Assembly (NCBI GenBank): GCA_016165875.1
Contig: JABBOT010000003.1
Coordinates: forward strand, 21,612,873 to 21,676,872
DNA: 64,000 nt
Source of the DNA: Acanthopleura granulata
Lineage: Eukaryota > Mollusca > Polyplacophora > Chitonida > Chitonidae
Direction: 5' to 3'
Shown: positions 1 to 11,200 of the stretch, piece after piece
How positions within the stretch are numbered: the first letter of the stretch is position 1
Layout of the letters: each line of letters begins with the position of its first letter
Notes under the pieces: generated by a model
What the model saw: the letters and a program-made list of their open reading frames with translations, nothing else
What the model was told of the DNA's origin: nothing
Databases searched by the model: none
Program-made: the position numbers and the translations under genes

Positions 1-3000
1 CCATGATTCACCTCGTCCATGCATGCACCCATCAAAATAATTAATTGAGTACACAACGGAATCAAATTCACACGCATACAAAGTTTAGGACGCGAACGTC
101 TTTTTGTGACGTAGGCGTTCGCTGTTGTTACGTTCTCGGTTGTTTGTATAACGATTTTGTTCCTTTAACGTCCGTGACGTTTCTCTGTCTAATGTTACGT
201 GATCCTTCCAATGCAGAGGGCGTATGATGTTTTATTTTGGACTAGATTTACCTTGACTAACTCCCCTAACAATGCATGCACATTACAAGTAAAACTTGAC
301 ATAGACCCTGTACACTGTTCACTGAATATAATGCTCTCTAGTCTCTGTATTGGGCATATATGAATCTCATCGCTGGCGCAAATTTCATATGGCTAGAATC
401 TACGGAAGTTACTGGGAAGTGGAAACATATATAAAGCACAAATATATAGCACCACTATAGCGATACTACTCTCGACTCCAACAAAGTCCCAACACGGGGA
501 TAATACTTTTCTGGTCACTACAACTGAGTACAAGAAAAATATGAATTTGTGTCCTATCTGACAATAGGGAAAATATTCTTGTATGTGGCTCTTAATCCAG
601 ATCAAAACCCAAATATAATGGACTGGTACCTGTGCTAAGACCAAACTGTATAGAAAGTTTCCCATAAAAATCCCTTCAAAACTGTTTATGTAAAGTTGCT
701 TGCAAACAGCTGCAATGGCAATGGTTAAAAAATCTTTTAATAAAATCCTGAATCCGGTCACCAACAAAATTGTATGGACTTGTGCTTGGATTAAAGGAAC
801 CGCTTTACAATATTTTATCCATGCATAACTTTTCCCTGTAAAGTTGCTGACAGGCAGCTGCAGGCAGACAGAGAAATACTGGCAACCGCAAAACTTCCTA
901 TCGGTGGGGTATTCACAGGTTTTATAGCTCTTCGAAAAAGTAAATCTGCACCACAGACAAAACACTGTATCTACGACCATAATAACACGAGACAAGTGAT
1001 CATTTCCGAGTTACATTCATCCCAGACTTCGGGTCTTATATTGGGTATATATTTGAATGACATCAAGGAAGATAAAATTAAAACAGATGTGAATATCAAC
1101 TTAACCGTTTTTTTACGCCTTAATCTCGAAATAACATGTCAAATAAACATGAGAACAATGGCGAAAACGACTGAAACATAATCGACCATCGCTGATATCA
1201 GTAGATGTGTCGACAAATACCATTGCGGGTTTTAGGTCCACCATTTGTATATCGGTACTACATATTCCGAGAATAGTACAAGAAACCAGGAAATGCACAG
1301 GTGGACCGAGTGGATTGTCGCCAATCTGCAAAAGTTTTTGCCTGATATGTGAAGCAATTCTTGTGTTGCTTCTAACATATAGTCTAATTATATGCAAGTC
1401 ATTTGCATATTTACACAAATCACAACCCTAATACATCTCGCTAAAAGAAGAATCGATTGAAGTATTCCTGTGTGCTGATTCAGGTTCAGATCGTGCATGC
1501 ATCATCAAAATTTAAATGATTGATGTTTGACACAAAATTTCCTTTAAATCCGTGCTGCTGGCATATACAGACAGACAGACGGCAGACGGAATGCCGAATA
1601 ACCGTGGACACACAGAGCAGTTTCTTTGGCGGCGATAGCAACCAAGTCAAACGGTTGATCAATCATGTTTGTTTTACATCTGAGTGTGTTGACTTTTATA
1701 TCCGTAGCTATCTGTTTTAATGTGTGGGGATATATATAAATTTAGGTATATGCAAATGCTTTAGAATATTGTTAGAATATTGATATATTGTATATATCAA
1801 CTATATATACTGAGGGGGGTGGGTGGAAGGGGCGTCGGTGCTGATCAAACTTCTTGTAGGCCCCTGTGCACAGTAAGGAAAATATAAATGACCCCAGCAA
1901 TGAGAAAAAACCAGAGCGAGGATGACAGTGTGGCAGTTGGCAAGCAGTCACACATTACGGGTGAAATCTGGCTTCTTGTCAATTTACCTGTTTTAGGTTT
2001 TATATTTATTGTTCATGTGAGGGTTTAAGAAGTAACAACTTGCACGCCCTATAGCACCATACATAGTTCAGGCAGAGTTATGCATACAAAATAATAACGA
2101 TAAAGAATAAGAATAAAGAAAAGAATAAAGAAAACTGCAGTGATGTTAAATGTAACGTACAAGACGAATAACTCAAAACGCTGTGTTATGATCACATTTA
2201 TTGTTAACGAGACTTGAGTGTCGTGATATGGTTATATTCAAGACTGCGAATGCGTGTATACTCCTCGGTCGTTCAGAGTGTTTTTCAGATTTACTATTTC
2301 TAATTCGCCAGTGACTGATTGGTAAGAAATTGTCACTTAATCAGGAATGGTGGTTGTGCCCTAAGCATATGCAAGACTTTGTACGGCAAACCTAAGGTGT
2401 GTACCTGTGAAGATTGTAGTATGTGGCTTCAAGTTCGCGGATAATACGTCAAAGAGGTTTGCCACGCTCTTATACCTATCTAAATTAATTGATGGTGGTT
2501 CGGCTTCTGTGTTGCATGCATGCGGCTTTTGCAATAGTTTCTCAGGTAGGCGAAATAGAGCGGTGGTTTCTTCCGGATCTCAGGCGGTTTACTCCACCCA
2601 TGATCATTTCACAGCATCGTCTTTTCATATATGCGGTTGAATTCCTCGCCAACAATACTATAGGTTAGACATGGCCTTGTAAGAGTTGTATGGGGTTTTG
2701 TAAACCTTGAATCAGGTACACATTGAATTATTTTTTCATATATGCATATGAGAAAAAATATATACATACATATATATCGATCTGTGGAAACTATTTAAGT
2801 ATATGATTAAAAAAAAACTTTGGAGTGATGAGACCCCGATCGAGTTTAACCCCCTGTATAGTATCACTCAAAAGTTAATATATCTGTAATGAGTCAGATG
2901 TGCCATGTACATGAATATATGGGTTCCATCAATAAGGAACAACTCTACCAACAATTACAAGACCATATAAAATCTAGACTTGTGTAGACTACCGTATTAA

Positions 3001-3740
3001 AATAGATTGAGAATCATTGGAAGTACATATAGGTCATTGCAAACTAAACCCAATTGTTCCTTATCGCAAGACCTAGCGTGACACTTCAAACACGATCTGC
3101 ATGAGGGCTACATACAGAGGACCTATATCTATACATCTTGCATATACATATACCAGAAGTCTATTCTGGTTAATAGAATTCTGTATACATTTCATAACAG
3201 CTATGGGTCTACACGGAATTACACTAAACACACTGTCTTACCTTTACATATTAATGGATTATGCATTATTTATCACTCGAGTCACAGCAAAAAGTGTTTC
3301 AAATAACCCTGCACGTTCAAGAAACTACACATATTGTTCCCTACCCTGCAAGTGCCACGAAGTTTTTGTGTGGCTATGCGTAGATTTGTAGCCTGCATGC
3401 GTAGACAATTAAACTATCGGTTTACACAAACGCCAGCCTTGCTTAATTGTTTCGTTATGTCATATTTGTCACGAAATGAATTGTGCCTGAGATGTACATG
3501 TAAAAAGGTTAGGCAGGTGTATCCCCTCCGACCTTGGCTGTCGACAGGATATGCAATAATGACGGCATTTGCTGCTAGCGCACTGCGAGGACGTTTGGAA
3601 TCAACAGGCCAACGTGGGTGCATGCGTACTAACTACCATGTAAATGTGCCAGCATTAGTAGCATAGCACTACAAGTAAGCCTTTTTCTTCAGAAAGTAGA
3701 TTGAGCTTAGGTGCACATAATTCGATTATATTATTTAAAG
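1..3740. other. Intergenic region upstream of the SGF11-like gene
   Basis: I see no supportable gene in this AT-rich stretch. The longest open frame is a 200-codon minus-strand frame at 393-995; it has no recognisable domain and is listed under rejected items. There is an AT-rich tract around 1735-1810, an A-rich AATAAAG-type simple repeat around 2095-2135, and a short imperfect palindrome around 2731-2760 centred on ATGCAT. Nothing else stands out. Confidence 0.6.
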
Positions 3741-4010
3741 GTGGCCTTTTTTGTGAGTGACACCGCTACACGACAGTGGCTGTAATTTTGTGATGTGCGA
3801 TCCTCGTCGCATTGCAAGCGGGTGAAGAATTTGATGAAACCCCAAACAAAGCTTGGCAGCGCCGGTCAGACGTGAAGTAACATGGAAGCAGAGTTTATCT
3901 GTGAGCGTCAGCGGTGTTTTGAAGCGTTTTGAGTCGACTCAGTGGCACAGGATTGATCAGGTTGAAAAGCTGTTTCTGTTTGTGATGTGCAATTAAATGC
4001 ACAGAGTTCT
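3740..4010 (+). promoter_or_regulatory. Probable promoter and 5' UTR exon of the SGF11-like gene
   Basis: CpG dinucleotides cluster here (gcgatcctcgtcgcattgca, agcgccggtcagacg and neighbours) in otherwise CpG-poor DNA. That is typical of an invertebrate core promoter/first exon. A possible splice donor follows, GTTCT|GTAAGCTG, with the exon ending at 4010. The first recognised coding exon of the SGF11-like gene begins 1.2 kb downstream, directly after an acceptor at 5195-5196, so at least one upstream non-coding exon is needed. That this is that exon is inference; no TATA box or initiator was identified. Confidence 0.35.
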
Positions 4011-5208
4011 GTAAGCTGTGAAATCATTGCAGCACTTTAGAGAAAACCTGTTGTTGTTGTTGTCACTGTCAGAGGTGACGCGATGATGGTTTGATGTCAT
4101 GAGGGATCGCCTCAATAATTTACTCATTTCTTGACGAACAGAACACACGGAAAAGACAAACAAGTAAAGTATTTATTTCCCACTGCAATGTACCTATGAA
4201 ACCAGACTTTTGATTTGCATAAATCTGAGTGACTGAGTAGATGACTATATCGTGTGGAAAAGTAGCACTGTTTAATTGAGTACTGCACAACTAAGGAGTA
4301 TGGCACTATCGGTAATTCTGAGGTCTGGAGAATAATCTGCTTTCGGAAACACTCCAAAGCTATTGTCACTGCGTCATGTATTTGACTCAAGAATATTCTG
4401 ATTTGGAATGAAAAAAAAACAAACATTCTGTGGATCCTTTCATGTTGAACTACTGATACAGGGTGTAAAATCGGATACAACCTTGTTAGAAAACGTGATT
4501 TTCCCCATACTGTAAAGCAGAGGACTGACTTCATTACCTGAATATGCCTACTTGTGTGTTTCAAAGGAACTTGTTTAATTCTGCCCACCTTTGTGTTTTG
4601 CAGGTATTTCCATTTGAGCCTGCATGATGGCAGGTGGAGTTGACTTGGAAGAAATGACTGTGGTCTAAAGGTCAGGTCACATGTCATGTCTTCTGTGGCA
4701 GGCAGAGAGAAAACATCTGAGGCAGAGGTTGGTCAAGGCAAATGGATTTTACAAGTGAACATGCTCAGTATTTTAATTCACAATTTACTTACAGTACAAG
4801 ACAGCACTGTGTAAAGGGGATAGTAAAGTTTAGTGATCCAACAACAGACACATATTAGCTGAACCAAATTAGATACCGTTTTTGTGAATATCACCTGGTG
4901 TGGAGACTTTTCCCCTGGCAGCTAGGCCTTTCTTGTACTACCAGTGGATTTTTGTTTGCGTTGAGGTTTGAAATTAGTGACTGCGTTAGTCTAGCTGATG
5001 AAAAGCTCCTCTGTTATTTCTATCGAATGTGCTCAGGAGTCTTTTGACATTTTACTGAACATGCTACTTGCTATCTGAACATTTGGTGTTTTGCTTTTCA
5101 TGTGTTAAAACTGAACCTTATGCTACCAGGAACTTTTTGTATTTAACCCTGTAAGTGTAGGCCATCTATTTAATAGATATTTATTTCTGCTTGCAGCTGC
5201 AAAGCAGA

Positions 5209-8200
5209 ATGGTAGATATCATGAATGAGCTCATAGATGAGGTTTCCTTAGGCCTTTGTTTTGAAGTTCATCGTTCGTGTAAAATGGGGACTCTATTTCT
5301 AGATGAAACAGACCCACAGTAAGTAATTTTTTGCGGCAAACTTTTGAGGTCGCATTGTATGAATCATTTAAAAATGAATTCTAAATGAACAGGTGCCCAA
5401 AAACTGTAATCAGTTACATGTATTCCTCCAATCAACATCTGTTACAAACTTGAAAATGTTAAAATACATGTTGACTCCTCAGATTTGGTAAAATGAAGCA
5501 AAGTAATAAACTTGACAGCCATCATGCTTACATGTTAAAAATGTGTAACATTCTGGGGCCTTACTGTCTGAAATGGTTAAAGCACTGGCTCGCTGCCTCT
5601 ATCAGGCACATGGCCAAGGAGGTCTCATGTTAGAATCTAAGTCTTGTAAGTGAAAACTGGAGTACTGCATTAAACACCAGTAACATCAGTAAGTAATATA
5701 ACATTTATGATGTTGTCACATGTAGATAATTAAACCTTTTAATATATGTCTTGCTGGCATTTGTTTCATGTTCACTGTTTTAAAATCATTTTCTCTGTTG
5801 TTTTTTTTTTCAGATCGGAACGTCAGCATGGTAGGATTGACTTAACTGAACGCTTGTTACCCTACTGGATTTTTATGAACTCTAAAATTTGACCAAGTAG
5901 AGCTCTAATAAGTTTCTACCTGAAAAGAATGAACGATAAAGACCCAATTCACCAGCACCACTGTTAATAAATGAAATTTTTGAAATTTTATATTTTTATC
6001 TAACTGGTTGAACCAAAGCAGAAGTTTCCATGTTTTGATGAGTGGATGAAAACGTACATATGATTTCATTTTGTTACATGCAGTGAGTAGTATTTCTTAT
6101 TTCCAGCTGTCTGTGTAGGCTAATTTTGTAAACTCTGCTTTGTTTTGCACAGCTATAGTTGACAAACAAGGAGTGGATGTGTTTGGCCATGTCCCATCCA
6201 AGAAACAGTTTGAGTGCGTGTGTCCCAACTGTCAGCGTAACTTGGCGGCCTCCAGGTTTGCTCCTCACCTGGAGAAATGTATGGGAATGGGCAGGAATAG
6301 CTCCAGGATTGCTAGTCGCAGGTGAGTGACAAGTACAGGTGAGTGGGTAGTACAGTTGAGTGAGTACTTCAGGAGAGTGAGCAGTATAGGTGAGTGAGGA
6401 GGACAGGTGATTGAGCACTGTAGATGAGTGGACAGTATTTGTGAGTGAGTGGCATAGGTAAGTGATCAGTATAGATGAGTGTGAGCAGTCTAGGTTTGTA
6501 AGCAGTATAGGTGAGCCAAAAGTATAGGTAAGTTTACAGTATAGGTGATTGAACAGTGTGTGTGACTGTGTGGTATAGGTTAGTGAGCAGTGCATGTGTT
6601 AGCTGTGTAGGTGAGTGAACTGGCTAGTTAAGTGGTCCTGGCAGTGGGTTGTACCACTCTCTTATCATATTGTGTTAGCTGTGTAGGTGAGTGAACTGGC
6701 TAGTTAAGTGGTCCTGGCAGTGGGTTGTACCACTGTCTTATCATATTGTGTTAGCTGTGTAGGTGAGTGAACTGGCTAGTTAAGTGGTCCTGGCAGTGGG
6801 TTGTACCACTGTCTTATCATATTGTGTTAGCTGTGTAGGTGAGTGAACTGGCTAGTTAAGTGGTCCTGGCAGTGGGTTGTACCACTGTCTTATCATATTG
6901 TGTTAGCTGTGTAGGTGAGTGAACTGGCTAGTTAAGTGGTCCTGGCAGTGGGTTGTACCACTCTCTTATCATATTGTGTTAGCTGTGTAGGTGAGTGAAC
7001 TGGCTAGTTAAGTGGTCCTGGCAGTGGGTTGTACCACTCTCTTATCATATTGTGTTAGCTGTGTAGGTGAGTGAACTGGCTAGTTAAGTGATCCTGGCAG
7101 TGGGTTGTACCACTCTCTTATCATATTGTGTTAGCTGTGTAGGTGAGTGAACTGGCTAGTTAAGTGATCCTGGCAGTGAGTTGTACCACTGTCTTATCGT
7201 ATTGCCAAGCAATCTGAAACTGTGAACTGCTTTGAATAGTTGTGCCTCACTGGTCGATAAGTTTAGGCTTCTCTGTTTGGGACCAGAGATCGTCGGCCAT
7301 TGTTGAGCAATGTCAGAAATCTTTGATAAGTCATTATTTATTTTTATTTTTGGGAGGAAAGTAATCAGAGCCCAATAGGCAAATTGTATTGACACATTTC
7401 AGTCATTTCAAAGAGGAAAAAAAAGTAAAATTTTTGTATCAATCAACTTTCTGAGAAAAAAAATTTCATTTGATTTCATCTTTTATTTTTCTTACCATGC
7501 TGTTTAAAGGGAGAATTTTTTAAAGGATGTGTTGAGTAAAGAAAAAATGCTGTTGCTCTAGGATTGCCAATGTGGGGAAGAGGGACAGTGATGATAGCGG
7601 TGATGATGATAATGATTCTGACTGGAGTGGCCACACAGAGAAGAAACCTGAACATGCTAAAGGTAATTATCATACAGACATATGAAGACATCTTGTCCTT
7701 GTGAGAGCCCATCTTATGAAGGTGTTAAAGGAAGAGACAGGTTTGGTATCAAGGTATAAATGTGGAGTACATAGTTTGGCACGGTAAAGATAGAGCGTGC
7801 TTGTATCAGTCCATTTATGTGTACTGCACAAACATATTTCTGACATTTTTTTTAATGCTTCACCCCAGAGACCTATTTGCATTTGTCTTTGGTCCTTGTT
7901 ATACAAACACCCATTATGTCTTTATCCCTGACAATTCATGTTGATAACAAAGAAATCAGTATGATGTTTTACGTGACTTTCGTTGTTTGTAATGATGTAG
8001 GAAATGTTTATGTTTCCTTCACACAGTACGTAAGCTGAAGCGACAAGAGAAGAGAAGTGATTCCCCGAGAAGGACAAAATCCCTGAAACCCAGAAATGGT
8101 ATGTGTACTGCCCCTCAGGCTTACTGACCTACAAGGATGTGTCTGTACCCCTAACCTGTGTCTGATTGAGGACAGAAAAACTGCTCTGTAGGTTGCCTGA

Positions 8201-11200
8201 GGGTAATTGTTTTAAGATTTGCTAGGTTTGTACACAAGACTTTTTTGTTGTTGTTTGTTATTTTTACATTATTCTCACAGTATTGGTTGAACAGTGATTC
8301 TGGTCATTCAGTTGTGGTGTAATGCTTTCAACTGTCAAGTCAGCTTCCTGTATACTGGATTGATGACTTATGGAGTCGTGCAGTTTGAAGACTGAAAAAA
8401 CAAGCATAATGGTATAATATATATTCACTATCAAATGCCCAATGTTCTGCCTCTATGGCCTGGTGGTGAGAGCATCTGCTTTGAGATCAGGAGATCTGGG
8501 ATCAGTCCCGTTATCAGATCATACCAAAGATTTTAAAAATGGTACCTGTTGCCGCCTTGCTTGGCATTCATCACTGAGAGGTTAGAGCAAGGAAACAACA
8601 CTGGCTGCCTTGGTGGCAGCACTTTGGTGGCACGGACTCGCCCTGCCACAAGAGGACACAGTATATATACATTTATGGACCCCTCGTTGTCAATTCAGTG
8701 AAAAATTGTGAAGTGTGATTTAAAACCGAAGCATGCATACATACACACATACATACAAATGTGGCTTTTTGTGTAAAATCTTAGTTATTTCAGTTATTTT
8801 GAATACCCGGATAGCATTTTCTGTCATAAATGCATGTGCAAAACTGTATTGTACGTTATCTAGTCTTCTGTAATGATGAGATATAAATTGATAATATTAT
8901 TGTACCTGTTTGTGTCTTAGGTGACTACTACTCTGATGCCCCACGGCCTGGGACTCCAGAATCTGGCCCCCCTGTTTATGAGTCCATGACAAGAGGTAAA
9001 TCTTTGGTGAAACTCAGCCAAGTTAAAAACTTGACACTTGCTGAATTGAAACTCACGATGGAAGTTGTTTATGTATGATCCTGTACATAGAGGTATATTG
9101 TGTTGCTATAATTTGGGTAACGGTACCAGAAAACAAAACAGATTATGACATCAATGTATGGAAAACTGAAATGCATGATGTCCCATAAACTGTCCTGCTT
9201 TGACTGTAGCCTGATGTGAGCATTTTTGTCACCTACTGAAGAACTTTGACGATTTACTGAAGGCACACTGGTAATGGCCTTCGAGTCCAGTTCTCTCCCA
9301 CGAGAATGCCTTGAATTGCATAGCTGAAGAGTACAACATAAAACTTATCAGTCAGGTAGATAAATGAATACTCTGGGATCGCAGGTTTCCTCAACCCGTA
9401 AACCTCACCACCATCATATAATTCTTTATTATAGCTTTGAACACCAATCAGATAAATAAAATAATGAAATATAAATGAAAAATTCCACAGTATGGTATTA
9501 AGCACCAATTAAGTAACCCGTAAATATGTAAATATTCAAATTAAACAGATTTAGTCTGCAGCTTAATTGCAGAAACCGCCAGAAGTGATAAGCTGCTTTG
9601 TCCTGTAACAGTTGTTCAATATTCACCTGTCGTGTTGAATAATCATTTATGCAGGTCTTTTATTTCTCTTCCAGATGAAAGAAAGGCATTGTTATTGAGT
9701 GTAAGTTTGTTGTGTTGGAACGGGATTCAAATATTGATGAGCTGTATGTAGTGTTCTGTTGATAAAAATAGTTTAGTTTATAAATGTGCCTGATACATCT
9801 TGATTTTTAGAATTATTTTCTGACAGTAGCTACCATGGATGTTAATTTGAAACATTTAAGTGTTACCCTTGTCGTTCTCGGTCTATGTCAGTCGTGAAAA
9901 CCAGGTGTATGGATTCCAGCATTTACCCATTCTTGCTGTCAAAGCAATGGCATAGCTGTAAATTTAACCTTTGTACTCAGTATTTACTGTAAACACTGGC
10001 CATTTGATGCTGTGTCAATAGATTGTATCATAATTTGTTGCCTGTTTTCTTTCTGCAGACATGTGGAGTTATTTCTGAACATACCAAAAAGATGTGCACT
10101 AGGTTAGTAAGGAAAATGGACTTAGGCTGATGTTAGGTTGACTGCTTTTAATATACAGTGATATATTCATATATTGAGCCAGGATTAAGCAATGAAGCGT
10201 ATTTGTGGAAACTGATAACTAGAATTTGTTTTCAGTATTGACCTAGCTACATTATGTTAGAGCCAGCTTCCATGATGCTTTTATGTCATTTCCCCTCAGA
10301 TATAGCTGCTGTGGATAGAAGTATCTTAAAATGGATAAAAAAGGGATTCTGGAAATAGAAAAATAAATTTTGTTCACGTCTGTTTTCTCAAATTTTGTCT
10401 CAAAATAGTTGATGAACTTTAATATTCTACAGTATTTTCAGTTTTGCCTCCAGGCTGTACTCGGTTTCCTCCCACCATAATGCTGGCCGCCATCGTAAAA
10501 GTGAAATATTGTTGAGTTTAAGGTAAAAACACCAATCAAAGAAATAAATAAATATTTTCAGATTGAGTGCACAGCTGGATATGTGAGTGTAGATCCCAAG
10601 TTAAAATGACAGTTGAGCAGTTTTCATTTCTTTGTTTGCAGGTCCCATAAATGTCCCCAACATTCAGATGACCAGAGGAGATCAGTGAGACAGTATTTGC
10701 TTGGTCATTCCCTGTAAGTGATGTGTCGGAAATACATGTAGAGTCGTCAAGCTCATTTAAATTGTAAATTTTCGCAGTCTGATACCAGTCAGGCAACACG
10801 TTATCTATCTGGACTGATACGACATTTTTAGCATTTATGTTTTGCAGTGGCATTACTGAGAGTGAGGACATCCAGGTTGACATTGATAGTTTTGATGATG
10901 CTGACAGCCAATCTTTGAGAGAAACACTCCAATGGGAAGCCTGCTCTAACCCCTCCCCTGCAGACTCTACCTCAACAAATAACAGTAAGTGTACACCCTG
11001 ATGCTACCTCAGCAAATTATAGCAAGTGTATGCCCTATCTCTACCTCAAGAAACAACTGTAAGCATACAGCTAACTCAAGAACCACTTGTAAATGTGTAC
11101 CCTCAGTCTGACTCAACAAGCAGTAGTAAGAGTACATGGAACTCCACTTCAAGAACAATTGGTAAATGTGTACCCTCAGTCTACCTCAGCAAACAACTAA

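Noticed and set aside
393..995. 200-codon open frame on the minus strand, rich in aromatic and hydrophobic residues
   Set aside because: No recognisable domain, no splice or promoter context and AT-driven amino-acid composition. Long chance frames occur in AT-rich DNA, so I do not call a gene.
3334..3666. 110-codon open frame in the upstream intergenic region
   Set aside because: Overlapped by another frame on the opposite strand, no family resemblance, no gene context.
4624..4680. ATGATGGCAGGTGGAG as an alternative start exon of the SGF11-like gene
   Set aside because: The direct frame stops at TAA, and the possible donor (GCAG|GTGGAG) leaves phase 1, which would put exon 5197-5318 out of frame.
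4124..4687. 187-codon minus-strand open frame upstream of the SGF11-like gene
   Set aside because: No family resemblance; it lies in the presumed first intron of a well-supported plus-strand gene.
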